A program made the position numbers and the translations under genes. Of a stretch of 64,000 bases of DNA, positions 9,486 through 19,855 are shown in pieces (within the stretch, counting starts at the first letter, position 1; the number at the start of each line of letters is the position of its first letter). Source of the stretch: Schauerella fraxinea (lineage in GTDB: Bacteria > Pseudomonadota > Gammaproteobacteria > Burkholderiales > Burkholderiaceae_B); NCBI GenBank assembly GCA_030849965.1, contig JAVDKL010000004.1, forward strand, positions 1 through 64,000, in the 5' to 3' direction. The notes below the pieces were generated by a model. That model had not been told where the DNA came from. It saw only the letters and a program-made list of their open reading frames with translations, and did not search any database.

Positions 9486-10094
9486 TTAGACGGGCGCGGA
9501 TGCGCCGTAAAGGCCATGTTGGCGTATATAGGCCACGACTTTGGGGTCGAGCCAGTCGTCGACGGGGTCGCCCACCGCCAGACGGGCCCGAATTTCGGTG
9601 CCGGACACCGGTGTGGGCGTAAAGGGCACCTGGGTAACCGAACGGCCGAGCGTGATCATCAGGTCCGACAGCGGCTGCGGCACATTCAAGGGCGTGCCCG
9701 GACGGGCGGCGACCGCCAGATCGACGCGGTCGACGATCGTTTCCCAGGCGCGCCAGGAGCAAAAATTGGCCAGTTGATCGGCACCCATGATCCAGACGTA
9801 CGCTTGCGCGCGCGGCAGGGCAAGAATGGTGTCCACGGTATAAGTGGGGCCGCGGCGCTGCACTTCAATGGCATTGACGCTCAACCCAGGGTGATCCTGG
9901 GTGGCGAGTTCGGCCATGGCAAGCCGATGCGCGGGCGATGCGTTCAACGGCGCACGTTGCCAGGGCTCGCCGGCGGGCAGCAGTTGCACTTCAGCGAGCG
10001 CCAATGCGTCGCGGGCGGCTTGTGCCAGGGCGATGTGGGCGCAATGGATGGGGTCGAAACTCCCACCCAGCAATCCGATACGGCTCACACCCAT
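9486..10094 (-). CDS. nadD: Nicotinate-nucleotide adenylyltransferase NadD
   Basis: 202 aa. It joins ATP and nicotinate mononucleotide to give deamido-NAD in NAD synthesis. The start [20 protein letters not shown] contains the nucleotidyltransferase GGSFDPxHxxH motif; SGTEIRARL near the end is the SSTxIR-type phosphate-binding motif. The ATG at 10094 is chosen because it places GGSFDP at the normal position. It overlaps the end of hemF by 10 bp, which suggests translational coupling. Confidence 0.95.
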   Translation of the reverse strand: MGVSRIGLLGGSFDPIHCAHIALAQAARDALALAEVQLLPAGEPWQRAPLNASPAHRLAMAELATQDHPGLSVNAIEVQRRGPTYTVDTILALPRAQAYVWIMGADQLANFCSWRAWETIVDRVDLAVAARPGTPLNVPQPLSDLMITLGRSVTQVPFTPTPVSGTEIRARLAVGDPVDDWLDPKVVAYIRQHGLYGASAPV

Positions 10095-10996
10095 TCGCGC
10101 GGCGTCAGGTAGGCGTTGAGTGCCGCTTCGGGCGTACCCGCTTCGGCGTGCCAATCGTAGCGCCAGTGCGCCACCGGCGGCATCGAAAGCAGAATCGATT
10201 CGGTGCGGCCGCCCGATTGCAGGCCGAACAACGTGCCCCGGTCGTAGACCAGGTTGAATTCGACGTAACGACCGCGGCGATAGGCCTGGAAGTCGCGCTC
10301 GCGTTCGCCGTAGGGCGTATTGCGGCGGCGCTCGACGATCGGCAGGTAGGCCGCCAGGAATGCGTCGCCCACGTCACGCACCATCGCAAACGAGGCGTCA
10401 AAACCGCGCTCGCTCACGTCGTCGAAGAACACGCCGCCGATGCCGCGCGTTTCCTTGCGATGCTTGAGATAGAAATACTCGTCGCACCATTTTTTGTAGC
10501 GAGGATAAAGGTCGTCGCCGTGCGGCGCCAGCGCGTCGTGGCAGACGCGATGAAAATGCGCCGCGTCTTCTTCGTGGGGATAGTAGGGCGTGAGATCCAT
10601 GCCGCCGCCGAACCAGAACACATCCTGTTCACCGCTGCCTTCGGGCGCGGCCGCTACGAACATGCGCACGTTGGCATGGGTGGTGGGCACATGCGGGTTA
10701 TGCGGATGCAGCACCAACGAAACGCCCATCGCTTCCCAGCCGCGGCCGGCGAGTTCCGGACGATGCGCGGAGGCCGACGGCGGCAATTTGGTGCCGGTGA
10801 CGTGGCTGAACAGCACGCCGGCACGTTCGAACAGGTTGCCCCCTTCGATCAGCCGCGAGATGCCGCCACCGCCTTCCGGACGGTCCCAGGTGTCGGTTCG
10901 GAACGGGACGCCATCGGCGCGTTCGAGAGCCTCGACGATACGAGCTTGCAAGCCGGTGAAGTAGGCGTGGGCGGTGTCGATAGGCAATGCGGTCAT
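10085..10996 (-). CDS. hemF: Oxygen-dependent coproporphyrinogen III oxidase HemF
   Basis: 303 aa, normal length. It carries out the two oxidative decarboxylations of coproporphyrinogen III to protoporphyrinogen IX in heme synthesis, using O2. Family blocks are present: [17 protein letters not shown], the His-containing [51 protein letters not shown] and [21 protein letters not shown]. It stands between purD and nadD on the same strand and implies aerobic growth. Confidence 0.97.
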   Translation of the reverse strand: MTALPIDTAHAYFTGLQARIVEALERADGVPFRTDTWDRPEGGGGISRLIEGGNLFERAGVLFSHVTGTKLPPSASAHRPELAGRGWEAMGVSLVLHPHNPHVPTTHANVRMFVAAAPEGSGEQDVFWFGGGMDLTPYYPHEEDAAHFHRVCHDALAPHGDDLYPRYKKWCDEYFYLKHRKETRGIGGVFFDDVSERGFDASFAMVRDVGDAFLAAYLPIVERRRNTPYGERERDFQAYRRGRYVEFNLVYDRGTLFGLQSGGRTESILLSMPPVAHWRYDWHAEAGTPEAALNAYLTPREWV

Positions 10997-11051
10997 GCGC
11001 GGCGGGTCTCCACGCGCAGCCCCGGGGCTGCGCGGTTGGCGTTGAAAAAGC

Positions 11052-12347
11052 TTACTTCTTGGCGGGCGGACGCTTCAAGGCGCGCCAGCCGATATCGCTG
11101 CGGTACTGGCGGCCGTCGTAGCGCACCTGGTCTACCGTGTCGTATGCGCGCTCGCGCGCCATGCGCACCGAGTCGCCCAAGGCCGTGACGCACAGCACGC
11201 GGCCGCCCGAGGTGTTGACGGCGCCGTTGGTCATGGTCGTGCCGGCATGGAAAACCATGCAGTCGTCGGCATCGGCCGGCAGGCCTTCGATCAGGTCGCC
11301 GGTGCGCGGCGTGTTGGGGTAGTTATGCGACGCGAGCACGACGCCCAGCGCCGTGCGGCGATCCCAGACGATATCTGCGCGATCCAGCGTGCCGTCGATG
11401 GCGTGTTCGAGCACGTCCACCAGATCGCTCTTGACGCGCATCATGATGGGCTGCGTTTCAGGGTCGCCCATGCGGCAGTTGAACTCGAGCACCTTGATGG
11501 CGCGGTCGGGATCGTCGCCCGTGGCAATCATGACGCCGGCGTAAAGGAAGCCGGTGTAGGGCACGCCGTCGCGGGACATGCCTTGCATGGTGGGCAGGAT
11601 CACTTCGCGCATGATGCGATGGTGAATCTCGGGCGTGACGACGGGGGCGGGCGAATACGCGCCCATGCCGCCCGTGTTGGGGCCCAGATCGCCATCCTGC
11701 AGACGCTTGTGATCCTGGCTGGTGGCGAGCGCCAGCACGTGACGGCCGTCGCACATCACGATGAAGCTGGCTTCTTCGCCCACCAGACACTCTTCGATGA
11801 CCACGCGGGCACCGGCTTCGCCGAGCGACCCGTCACCCAGCATGGCGTCGACCGCAGCGTGGGCTTCTTCGAGTGACGTGGCCACGACCACGCCCTTGCC
11901 GGCGGCCAGGCCGTCGGCCTTGACCACGATCGGCGCGCCTTGCGCATCGATATAGGCGTGGGCCGCTTGCGGATCGGTGAACGTGCCGTAGGCGGCCGTG
12001 GGGATATGGTGGCGCACCATGAAGGCTTTGGCGTAATCCTTTGAGCTTTCGAGCTGCGCGGCCGCCTTGGTGGGGCCGAAAATCTTCAGACCACGGCTAC
12101 GGAAATGATCGACCACGCCCGCGGCCAACGGTGCCTCAGGGCCCACGACCGTGAGCGCCACGCCTTCGCGCACGGCGAAGTCGGCGAGGTCCTGCGGCGA
12201 CGAGAGCGCGACGTTTTCGAGATTGGCGGCGCGCTGCGTGCCCCCGTTGCCCGGCGCCACGAACACTTTATGGACGCGTGGCGATTTTGCAATGCGCCAG
12301 GCGAGGGCATGTTCGCGGCCGCCCGAACCGATGACCAGAATTTTCAT
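11052..12347 (-). CDS. purD: Phosphoribosylamine-glycine ligase PurD
   Basis: 431 aa. This ATP-grasp enzyme ligates glycine to 5-phosphoribosylamine, the second step of purine synthesis. [17 protein letters not shown] is the N-terminal motif; ATP-grasp elements include [46 protein letters not shown] and [15 protein letters not shown] three codons upstream (12356) is possible, but the ATG at 12347 gives the usual N-terminus. It is 24 bp downstream of yebC. Confidence 0.97.
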   Translation of the reverse strand: MKILVIGSGGREHALAWRIAKSPRVHKVFVAPGNGGTQRAANLENVALSSPQDLADFAVREGVALTVVGPEAPLAAGVVDHFRSRGLKIFGPTKAAAQLESSKDYAKAFMVRHHIPTAAYGTFTDPQAAHAYIDAQGAPIVVKADGLAAGKGVVVATSLEEAHAAVDAMLGDGSLGEAGARVVIEECLVGEEASFIVMCDGRHVLALATSQDHKRLQDGDLGPNTGGMGAYSPAPVVTPEIHHRIMREVILPTMQGMSRDGVPYTGFLYAGVMIATGDDPDRAIKVLEFNCRMGDPETQPIMMRVKSDLVDVLEHAIDGTLDRADIVWDRRTALGVVLASHNYPNTPRTGDLIEGLPADADDCMVFHAGTTMTNGAVNTSGGRVLCVTALGDSVRMARERAYDTVDQVRYDGRQYRSDIGWRALKRPPAKK

Positions 12348-12371
12348 TTTCGACAATGTGAGGGTTCAGAA

Positions 12372-13100
12372 TCAGGCGACGTCGATCACGGCCGTGGTGT
12401 ACACCTCGGACACGTCATCCAGGGCGTCGAGCGCATCCAGCAGCTTCTGCATGCGGATGGCGTCGTCGCCTTCAAGGTCGGTTTCGTTCAAGGGCTTCAT
12501 GGTGATGCCCTCGATTTCGGGCTTCAACTTGGCCGCTTCGAACGCGTCGCGCACCGCTGCATAGTCGGGTACCGCGCAGGTGACCTCGATCACGCCTTCG
12601 TCGTCGGTGATGACATCGTCAGCACCGGCGTCGAGCGCGGCTTCCATGACGGCGTCTTCAGCCGTGCCGGGAGCGAAAATGAACTGGCCGCAATGCTTGA
12701 ACATGAAGGCGACCGAGCCTTCCTGGCCCAGGTTGCCGCCGTTCTTGGCGAAGGCGTGCCGCACATCGGCCACTGTCCGGGTGCGGTTATCGGTCATGCA
12801 GTCGACCACGACGGCCGCGCCGCCGATGCCGTAGCCCTCGTAACGCACTTCCTCGTAGTCGGCGCCATCGGCGCCGCCTGCGCCGCGCGTGATGGCGCGC
12901 TGGACGTTGTCCTTGGGCATATTGGCGGCCATGGCTTTGTCCCAGGCCAGACGCAACGCAGGGTTGCTGTCGGGATCGGGACCGCCGGCGCGCGCCGCTA
13001 CGGTGACTTCACGAATGATCTTGGTCCACAGCTTGCCGCGCTTGGCGTCTTGACGCCCTTTGCGGTGCTGAATATTGGCCCATTTACTGTGTCCGGCCAT
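12372..13100 (-). CDS. yebC: YebC/TACO1-family translation and regulatory protein
   Basis: 242 aa. [23 protein letters not shown] is the invariant family start, and [13 protein letters not shown] is typical of domain 1. Members have been described as DNA-binding regulators; more recent work links the family to relief of ribosome stalling. It is the first gene of the leftward block and divergent from the YjgR-type ATPase gene. Confidence 0.95.
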   Translation of the reverse strand: MAGHSKWANIQHRKGRQDAKRGKLWTKIIREVTVAARAGGPDPDSNPALRLAWDKAMAANMPKDNVQRAITRGAGGADGADYEEVRYEGYGIGGAAVVVDCMTDNRTRTVADVRHAFAKNGGNLGQEGSVAFMFKHCGQFIFAPGTAEDAVMEAALDAGADDVITDDEGVIEVTCAVPDYAAVRDAFEAAKLKPEIEGITMKPLNETDLEGDDAIRMQKLLDALDALDDVSEVYTTAVIDVA

Positions 13101-13195
13101 GGCTTCTCGAGTTCTGGATAAGCAAAGAACGCTATTTTAACGCGGAGCAAGGCTCTACACTTTGATCTTCCGCTACTTTGTCTGGGAGAGTGCCC

Positions 13196-14725
13196 ATGTC
13201 CGAGCCGATCGCGATCGCCATCCACGAGGGAAACCCTTGCCTGCTGCTGCCGCAGATGGCCAATCGCCACGGTTGCATCACGGGTGCCACGGGCACGGGC
13301 AAAACGGTCACGCTGCAGGTGCTGGCCGAGTCGTTTTCGCGTTTGGGAACTCCTGTGTTCATGGCGGACGTCAAAGGCGATCTGACCGGCGTGTCGCAGG
13401 CCGGGGTGCCCAGCGAGAAAATGGCGGCGCGGCTGGCCAGCTTGGGCTTGCCCACCCCCGTGTGGGGTGCGAGCCCGGTCACGCTGTGGGACGTGTTCGG
13501 CGAACAGGGCCATCCTGTGCGGGCGACCGTGTCGGATATGGGGCCGCTATTGCTGGCGCGCGTGCTGGAACTCAACCCCACCCAGGAAGGGGTGCTGGCG
13601 CTGGTGTTCAAGGTGGCCGATGACGAAGGCCAGTTGCTGCTCGACATGAAAGACCTGCGCGCGATGCTGGCCGATGTGGCCGATCGTGCCGCCAGCCTCA
13701 AGACCCGCTACGGCAATGTGTCGTCGGCTTCCATCGGCGCCATCCAACGCAATCTGCTGGCATTGGAGTCGCAGGGGGCCGAACGTTTCTTCGGCGAGCC
13801 GATGCTGGATGTGTCCGACCTGATGCGCACGGACGCGCAGGGCCGCGGCATGATCAATATCCTCGCCGCCGACAAGCTGATGCAGGCGCCGCGCCTGTAT
13901 GCGGTGTTCTTGCTCTGGATGCTGTCCGAGTTGTATGAGCGCTTGCCCGAAGCAGGCGATCTCGATAAACCCAAGCTCGTGTTTTTCTTCGACGAGGCGC
14001 ATCTGCTGTTCAACGATGCGCCACAGGCCCTGCTGACGAAGATCGAGCAGGTGGTGCGGCTCATCCGCTCGAAGGCAGTGGGGGTGTATTTCGTCACCCA
14101 GAATCCACTGGATATTCCCGATGCGGTGCTCGGCCAATTGGGCAACCGCGTGCAGCACGCGTTGCGCGCGTTTACGCCGCGAGATCAGAAAGCGGTGAAG
14201 ACGGCCGCCGAAACCATGCGTCCCAATCCGGGGCTGGACATCGTGGCGGCGATCATGGAGCTTGGCGTGGGCGAGGCACTCGTGTCGCTGCTGGATGAGA
14301 AGGGCCGTCCGGGAATGACGCAGCGCGCCTGGATCATGCCGCCTGCCAGCCGCATCGGCCCGGCCACGGCGCCCGAGCGCGAGGCGTTGCGCCAAGCCTC
14401 GGGGTTGGGCGGCCGCTACGACACCCCGATCGATCGCGAGTCGGCCTACGAAAAACTGGCGGTGCGTGCCGTTGAGGCGCCCGCTGCGGCAGGCGCCCAG
14501 GAGAAGGGCGCACCACCCGCCAAATCGGCGCCGGTACCCAAGCCCGCGGCTGAAGAAGGCGGTTTGATGGCGTCGGTAAACGATGTGCTGTTTGGCTCGA
14601 CCGGCCCGCGTGGTGGGCGTCGCGACGGCTTGGTGCAGTCGGTTGCGAAGAGCTCGATGCGCTCGATTGCGCGGGAGCTGACGCGCGGGATTTTGGGCTC
14701 GCTGATGGGCAGTCGCCGCAAGTAG
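13196..14725 (+). CDS. HerA/YjgR-type ATPase (DUF853)
   Basis: 509 aa. This is a cytosolic P-loop ATPase of the HerA-FtsK superfamily; the YjgR subgroup has no firm role. Walker A is GATGTGKT near residue 30, followed by [11 protein letters not shown]. Walker B is [13 protein letters not shown] near 265, and [33 protein letters not shown] holds the arginine-finger region. The C-terminus has an Ala/Pro-rich linker and a basic tail ending MGSRRK. The ATG at 13196 is preceded by GGGAG at the proper distance. It is divergent from yebC and convergent with emrB. Confidence 0.9.
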   Translation: MSEPIAIAIHEGNPCLLLPQMANRHGCITGATGTGKTVTLQVLAESFSRLGTPVFMADVKGDLTGVSQAGVPSEKMAARLASLGLPTPVWGASPVTLWDVFGEQGHPVRATVSDMGPLLLARVLELNPTQEGVLALVFKVADDEGQLLLDMKDLRAMLADVADRAASLKTRYGNVSSASIGAIQRNLLALESQGAERFFGEPMLDVSDLMRTDAQGRGMINILAADKLMQAPRLYAVFLLWMLSELYERLPEAGDLDKPKLVFFFDEAHLLFNDAPQALLTKIEQVVRLIRSKAVGVYFVTQNPLDIPDAVLGQLGNRVQHALRAFTPRDQKAVKTAAETMRPNPGLDIVAAIMELGVGEALVSLLDEKGRPGMTQRAWIMPPASRIGPATAPEREALRQASGLGGRYDTPIDRESAYEKLAVRAVEAPAAAGAQEKGAPPAKSAPVPKPAAEEGGLMASVNDVLFGSTGPRGGRRDGLVQSVAKSSMRSIARELTRGILGSLMGSRRK

Positions 14726-14781
14726 CGCGACCGGCTCGAACGTCCAGACAGTCAGGCAATCAAGCGGCGGTGGCATCAAGC

Positions 14782-14900
14782 CACCGCCGTCTATCAAATC
14801 ACCGCCGTCAAATCACCGCCGTCTTTTAATGCGCCCCGGCATTAGTGCACCGCAGCTATCGTGCACCGCAGCTATAGTCCGCCGCAGCTATTAATGCGCC
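14782..14900. repeat. Short tandem repeats at the emrB 3' end
   Basis: A hairpin (GGCGGTGG, 7-nt loop, CCACCGCC, 14766-14788) begins a run of CACCGCCGT copies at 14782, 14800 and 14814. Then GTGCACCGCAGCTAT-type units begin at 14845, 14861 and 14877, exactly 16 bp apart. The segment TTAATGCGCCCC, which carries the emrB stop codon at 14891, also occurs at 14826. No gene is present between the converging genes. Confidence 0.7.
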
Positions 14901-16498
14901 CCAGCCGCGGCTTCGGCCGCGCCTTCGCCTTTGGCCTTCACCGGTCGTGCCACCCAGACCAAGCCGGTAAGCAGCAGGAAAATCCCCGCCGAGGCCCAGA
15001 AGATATCGATCGCCGAGATCGTAAAGGCTTGCGTGTCGATCAGCCGGTCGATCGAGGCCAGCGCCTGGTCTTGCGACATGCCGGCCGCCTGCAGCACACT
15101 CATCGTATGGTCGAAGGCGGCCGCGCCGGGGTGCGCGATTTCGGTCAACTGCGCATGATGCATCGTGGCGCGGTTTTCCCACATCGTTGTGGCGATCGAC
15201 GTGCCGAAGGCACCCGCGGTCAAACGCAGGAAGTTCGATAGCCCCGACGCCGCCGGAATCACACCGGGCGCCAGACCCGACAACGTGATCGAGGTGAGCG
15301 GCACGAAAAACGCCGCCATCGCCGCACCCTGGATGATCGTGGGAATCATCAGCGTGCGCATGTCCACATCAGTGTTGAAGCCCGAGCGCATGTAGCAGAC
15401 CAGCGCAAAGATCAGGAACGCGCCCGTCACAAAAATACGCGGGTCGTGTTTGGAGAGCAGTTTGCCGACGATCGGTGTGAGGACGATTGCCAGCAGCCCG
15501 ATGGGCGCCGTGACCAACCCGGCATCCGTAGCGGTATAGCCCATGGTGCTTTGCAGCCATAAGGGCAGCAACACGACCGTGCCGAAGAAGACGCCGTACG
15601 CCACGGCCAGCGTGACTGCACCGATCGTGAAATTGCGGCCGGCGAAAAGCCGCAGATCGACCACGGGATGCGCGTCGGTCAGCTCCCAGATAATGAAGAA
15701 CACGAAGGTCACGAAAGCGATCGCCGCCAGGGCCACGATGGTGGGGCTGGCAAACCAGTCGAGTTCCTTGCCTTTGTCGAGCATGATCTGCAGGGCGCCC
15801 ACCCACACCACCAACATGATCAGGCCCAGTTTATCGATGGGCAGATTGCGCGTGACCGACTCGCGATCCCGATAGATGCGCCAGCTCACGTAAGCGGCGA
15901 GCAGACCTACCGGGATGTTGATGTAAAAGATCCACGGCCAGCTGTAGTTGTCCGAGATATAGCCGCCCAACAACGGCCCGGCCACCGGTGCCACCAATGT
16001 CGTCATCGCCCAGATGGCCAAGGCCATGCCGGCCTTCTCCTTCGGAAAGCTCGCGAGCATCAGCGTTTGCGACAGCGGGATCATGGGGCCTGCCACCGCG
16101 CCTTGCAGCACGCGAAAGCCGATGAGCATTTCGAGCGAGGGGGCGAAGCCGCACAGCCACGAGGCCACGACGAACAGCAGCGTGGACGTGAGAAACAGTC
16201 GCACCTGACCGAAACGTTGCGTAAGCCAACCGGTAAGCGGCACGGTGATGGCATTGGCCACCGCGAAGGAGGTGATGACCCAGGTGCCCTGGCTCGTGCT
16301 CACGCCCAGATCGCCGGAGATCGTGGGGATGGAGACGTTCGCAATGGAGGTGTCCAGCACGTTCATGAACACCGCGCACGACAGGGCAATCGAGCCGAGG
16401 ACGCGCACGGCGCCTTCGAGCGGCGGATAGGCTTTCGCGGCGGCCGGCGAGGCGGTTGCCGGAGAAGGGGCCGCCGTGTCGGCGGGGGCGGTGCTCAT
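14891..16498 (-). CDS. emrB: EmrB-type MFS multidrug exporter (DHA2, 14 TM)
   Basis: 535 aa. This drug/proton antiporter of the inner membrane has the DHA2 pattern. The first helices contain VFMNVLDTSIANVSIPTISGDLG, a motif C-like segment is FRVLQGAVAGPMIPLSQTLM, and about 14 hydrophobic stretches follow. The N-terminus is an Ala/Pro-rich cytosolic tail. Its ATG overlaps the emrA stop codon by 4 bp, so the two are translationally coupled. With EmrA and the outer-membrane factor it should form a tripartite pump moving hydrophobic toxicants across both membranes. The divergent-type MarR regulator upstream probably represses it. Confidence 0.93.
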   Translation of the reverse strand: MSTAPADTAAPSPATASPAAAKAYPPLEGAVRVLGSIALSCAVFMNVLDTSIANVSIPTISGDLGVSTSQGTWVITSFAVANAITVPLTGWLTQRFGQVRLFLTSTLLFVVASWLCGFAPSLEMLIGFRVLQGAVAGPMIPLSQTLMLASFPKEKAGMALAIWAMTTLVAPVAGPLLGGYISDNYSWPWIFYINIPVGLLAAYVSWRIYRDRESVTRNLPIDKLGLIMLVVWVGALQIMLDKGKELDWFASPTIVALAAIAFVTFVFFIIWELTDAHPVVDLRLFAGRNFTIGAVTLAVAYGVFFGTVVLLPLWLQSTMGYTATDAGLVTAPIGLLAIVLTPIVGKLLSKHDPRIFVTGAFLIFALVCYMRSGFNTDVDMRTLMIPTIIQGAAMAAFFVPLTSITLSGLAPGVIPAASGLSNFLRLTAGAFGTSIATTMWENRATMHHAQLTEIAHPGAAAFDHTMSVLQAAGMSQDQALASIDRLIDTQAFTISAIDIFWASAGIFLLLTGLVWVARPVKAKGEGAAEAAAGAH

Positions 16499-17682
16499 GA
16501 CGCCAGATTGTCCTGAACGATGCGTTGGATGAGGGCGTCGACTTCGCCATGGGCCGGATCGAAGGCGCGCGTGGACATGCCCGTTTGCGTATTCGTGGTG
16601 GTGACGGGCTCACCTTGCGCCGTGCCCAGGTCGACTTCGACGCTCATCGATAGCCCCACACGTAGTGGGCGCTTGGCCAGTTCCTGCGGATCCAGCGTGA
16701 TGCGCACCGGCACGCGTTGCACGACCTTGATCCAGTTGCCCGTGGCGTTTTGCGCGGGCAACAAGGCAAACGCGCTGCCCGTGCCGGCGTCCAGGCCGGC
16801 GACCTTGCCGTGATACGCGACATCGCTGCCGTACAAATCGGCATGCAGGATGACGGGTTGGCCGACGCGCATCTCGCGCAACTGGCCTTCCTTGAAATTC
16901 GCTTCCACCCACACTTGATCCAATGGCACAACGGTCATCAACGGCGTGCCCGGCGCAATGCGCTGACCCACCTGTGCGCTGCGGCGCGCGACCATGCCGT
17001 CGACCGGCGCCGGCAACGTATTGCGCGAACCGGCCAGCCATACCGAGCGCAGATTGGCAGCCGCGCGCAGCACATCAGGATGGTTTTCAACCGTAGTGCC
17101 TTCCGTCAGCGCACGGTTGGTTTGCGCCTTGGCGCGCGAGCCGGCCAAGGCCGCTCGGGCTTGGGCCAGATTGGATTGCGACGTCTTGTATGCGGTTTGC
17201 GCATGCAGCAGTTCTTCGCCGCTCACGCCGCCGGATTTGGCCAGCGCCTGGCGTCGTTGCAAGTCGCTTTGGGTACGAGCCACGTCGGCTTCGGCGCGCA
17301 CGATCTCGGCCGACCGCACGTTGTTGTCGGCGGTCAGCGAATCGTTTTGCACGTACAGGGTGCGGGTTTGGCGCACGGTCTGGGCCAATTGCGCCTCGGC
17401 CTGCATCAGCGCGATTTCCGCGTCGGCGGGATCGAGCTTCACCAGCGGTTGGCCGGCCTTCACCATATCGGTGTCGTCGGCCTCGATGGCGATCACGGTG
17501 CCGGCTACCTGCGAAGTGATCTGCACCAGATTGCCGTGCACATACGCATCTTCGGTGCTTTCTTTGTTTGCGCCGTAGATGAAATACCAGATGGCCCACA
17601 ACACGGCGATCAGGAGGAATATGCCGGCGGCGATCAGCAACAAGCGCTTGCGGCGGGGATTGGGAGTCTTGGAGTCAGCCAT
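16495..17682 (-). CDS. emrA: EmrA-type membrane fusion protein (HlyD family)
   Basis: 395 aa. One N-terminal membrane helix (LLLIAAGIFLLIAVLWAIWYFIYG) is followed by STEDAYVHGNLVQITSQVAGTV, the hallmark of EmrA adaptors. Next come the lipoyl half-motifs, a long coiled-coil hairpin (about 95-210) and a beta-barrel domain (VEANFKEGQLREMRVGQPV). It bridges EmrB and the outer-membrane channel. It lies 20 bp after the outer-membrane factor gene and overlaps emrB by 4 bp. Confidence 0.94.
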   Translation of the reverse strand: MADSKTPNPRRKRLLLIAAGIFLLIAVLWAIWYFIYGANKESTEDAYVHGNLVQITSQVAGTVIAIEADDTDMVKAGQPLVKLDPADAEIALMQAEAQLAQTVRQTRTLYVQNDSLTADNNVRSAEIVRAEADVARTQSDLQRRQALAKSGGVSGEELLHAQTAYKTSQSNLAQARAALAGSRAKAQTNRALTEGTTVENHPDVLRAAANLRSVWLAGSRNTLPAPVDGMVARRSAQVGQRIAPGTPLMTVVPLDQVWVEANFKEGQLREMRVGQPVILHADLYGSDVAYHGKVAGLDAGTGSAFALLPAQNATGNWIKVVQRVPVRITLDPQELAKRPLRVGLSMSVEVDLGTAQGEPVTTTNTQTGMSTRAFDPAHGEVDALIQRIVQDNLAS

Positions 17683-17701
17683 GAATCATGTCCAGAATGA
17701 A

Positions 17702-19162
17702 TCAGCGGGCCGACGCGGAGGACGCGTCGGCCGAAATGGGGGCAGGGCGGGTAGGGGTGGCGGTAGCATCGGCGGGCGTGGCGTAACCGCCGCCCAGGGC
17801 GCGTGCAAGCTGCGCATCCAGCAGATAGGCCCGCATGCGCAGATCGGTATCGCGCAAGGCTTGGGTCATCACGCTGTTCTGGGCGATCAACACAACCAGA
17901 TAGTTGCCGAGTCCTGCGCGGTAGCGATCGCGCGCCAAGGCGTAGGCCGCGTCGATGGCGGTGCGGGCTTGCGTCTGCGCCTCGCGTTCGCGATCCAGCA
18001 AGCGCAAGGCATCCAGCGCATCGGCCACCTGATTGACGGCAGTGATCACCGCTTCGTTGTAGTCGGCCGTGGCCTCGTCGGCCGACGCGCGTTGGCCGGC
18101 CAAATTGGCATTCAGCGCGCCGCCTTGAAAGATCGGCAACGTGATGGCGGGGCCGACGCCCGCCGCACGGCTGCTGCCTTGCAGCAGGTTGTGCAGGCCC
18201 AAGGCCTGAAATCCCACGAAGGCGGTGAGATCGACATTCGGGAAGAACATCGCCTTTGCCACGTCGATATTCTTGGTGGCGGCCTCGGCACGCCAGCGTG
18301 CAGCCACGATTTCGGGGCGGCGTCCCAGCAGTTCCAGCGGTAATTGCGAGGGCAATACGCCCGCGGGCCGGGTCAGTTGCGCCGGCATCAACGTGGCGCC
18401 GCGCGACGGGCCCGCGCCGGTGAGCGCCGCGACCTGATTGCGCAACTGTGCAATGCGCGTTTCAGCCTGCGTTTGCTCCACGCGGGTTGCTGCCAATTGC
18501 GACTCGGCCTGACGCACCTCGACCTGAGTATCCAGGCCATTGGTGAACCGGTTGCGCGTGATATCCAGCACTTCGCTGTTCTGCTTGATGATGTCGGTCA
18601 GCACCGCATGCTGCGCGAAAGCGTTCTGCAAATTCAGGTAGGCCTGCACCACGCCGCCTGTGAGCACCACGCGCGCGGCCTGGGCATCGGCGGCGCTGGC
18701 CTGTTGACCCGCCACGGCGGATTCGAACGCGCTGCGGTTCTTGCCCCAGAAATCGATCTCGTACGAAAAATCGAGTGCCAGCCGCTGGTCGGTGGTAATC
18801 GAACCGGCGAGTGGGGCGGGATAGATATAGTTTTCAGAGAGACGCTGACGCGTCAATTGGTAATCGGCCGCCACGCTGGGCAGCAGGGCCGATCGGGCCG
18901 ACCCCACGGCGGCATTGGCTTGCGCCAGACGGGCCTGCGCGCGTGACAGCGACGGACTGTTGCGCAGCGCGTCCTCGACCAGGGCATTCAACTGGGGGTC
19001 GCCGTAGCGCGTCCACCAGTTGTCGGTCGGCCACGTGATGGCCGTGTCGACCAGATCGACCTGCGCACCGTCCAGGCGAGGTGAGGGCGTGGGGCCCTCG
19101 CGCATTGGGGCGCAGCCGGCCAGGATGGCACACATCAAAAGCGCTATTGGAAGTTTTGGCAT
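17702..19162 (-). CDS. Outer-membrane efflux lipoprotein (NodT/OprM type)
   Basis: 486 aa. A lipoprotein signal ends in LAGC (Cys near residue 17). Two OEP repeats follow (about 60-250 and 270-460); WWTRYGDPQLNALVEDALRNSPSL, LDFSYEIDFWGKNRSAFESA and RYRAGLGNYLVVLIAQNSV are typical of the family. It forms the TolC-like outer channel of the efflux pump. It is the first gene of the pump operon, just downstream of one copy of the MarR-type palindrome at 19200-19211. Confidence 0.93.
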   Translation of the reverse strand: MPKLPIALLMCAILAGCAPMREGPTPSPRLDGAQVDLVDTAITWPTDNWWTRYGDPQLNALVEDALRNSPSLSRAQARLAQANAAVGSARSALLPSVAADYQLTRQRLSENYIYPAPLAGSITTDQRLALDFSYEIDFWGKNRSAFESAVAGQQASAADAQAARVVLTGGVVQAYLNLQNAFAQHAVLTDIIKQNSEVLDITRNRFTNGLDTQVEVRQAESQLAATRVEQTQAETRIAQLRNQVAALTGAGPSRGATLMPAQLTRPAGVLPSQLPLELLGRRPEIVAARWRAEAATKNIDVAKAMFFPNVDLTAFVGFQALGLHNLLQGSSRAAGVGPAITLPIFQGGALNANLAGQRASADEATADYNEAVITAVNQVADALDALRLLDREREAQTQARTAIDAAYALARDRYRAGLGNYLVVLIAQNSVMTQALRDTDLRMRAYLLDAQLARALGGGYATPADATATPTRPAPISADASSASAR

Positions 19163-19199
19163 GCTTACAGGAAGCTTAAAGTAATTGACTGGACTGTAT

Positions 19200-19211
19200 C
19201 TGCCTAGGCAG
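19200..19211. promoter_or_regulatory. MarR-type operator upstream of the efflux operon
   Basis: CTGCCTAGGCAG is a perfect 12-bp palindrome in the gap between marR and the outer-membrane factor gene. The same core stands in front of marR (19827-19838), so both are likely bound by the MarR protein. Confidence 0.7.
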
Positions 19212-19261
19212 CTAATTGGGAAAAAAATACGGCCGCACCGTGAGGCGCCGCGATCGAAACG

Positions 19262-19810
19262 TCAGGTGTCCGGCGCTTTGCCCGTGGCGGCGTTCGGCGG
19301 TGAGATCGAGCCATTGGCCAGCATGCGTTGCAGAAAATGCGCGAGCATATCGACCTCATCGGCCGAGAATCCGCGCAGATAATGATTGAGCGCGCGGGCG
19401 ATCCGCGCTGGGATTTCCTTGGCCGTGCGTTGGCCTTCTTCCGTCAGTACGATATCGACCACACGCCGATCTTCTTTGCTGCGCGTGCGCACCAGCAGGC
19501 CTTTGGCTTCAAGGCGATCGAGTGTGCGCGTCATCGCGCCGGAGTCGACCGCGAGGATGCGGGCCAGCTCGACCGACGTACTCGCATGGCCCTTGGCCAG
19601 GCACGCCACGGGTCGCCATTGCATGGCCGTCAGCCCCAGCGGCGCCATGTCTTGATCGAGCACGCGGTTGAGCGACTGATACACCTGCTTGATCATGTAG
19701 CCCACATTGTTTTCAGTGAGGCGAGGGCCGGACGAACGATAGTGGACCACCGCGTCGGACAAGGAGGGGGACGTTGCCGCGGCAGCGTCGGAAGAGGAAG
19801 GCAGGGTCAT
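19262..19810 (-). CDS. MarR-family repressor of the efflux operon
   Basis: 182 aa. The winged-helix core is seen from VGYMIKQVYQSLNRVLDQDMAPLGLTAMQWRPVACL through STSVELARILAVDSGAMTRTLDRLEAKGLLVRTRSKEDRRVVDIVLTEEG. This class of regulator binds phenolic or hydrophobic ligands and then releases DNA. It lies in the same direction directly upstream of the pump genes, with near-identical palindromes before its own start and before the pump operon, which suggests autorepression plus repression of the pump. Confidence 0.92.
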   Translation of the reverse strand: MTLPSSSDAAAATSPSLSDAVVHYRSSGPRLTENNVGYMIKQVYQSLNRVLDQDMAPLGLTAMQWRPVACLAKGHASTSVELARILAVDSGAMTRTLDRLEAKGLLVRTRSKEDRRVVDIVLTEEGQRTAKEIPARIARALNHYLRGFSADEVDMLAHFLQRMLANGSISPPNAATGKAPDT

Positions 19811-19826
19811 GATGGAGGTGATTTTA

Positions 19827-19838
19827 CTGCCTGGGCAG
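19827..19838. promoter_or_regulatory. MarR-type operator upstream of marR
   Basis: CTGCCTGGGCAG, with flanks TTTA and TTAAA that extend the symmetry, lies 17 bp before the marR start codon. It differs by one base from the 19200 site. Confidence 0.7.
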
Positions 19839-19855
19839 TTAAATGCAAGCGCTGG

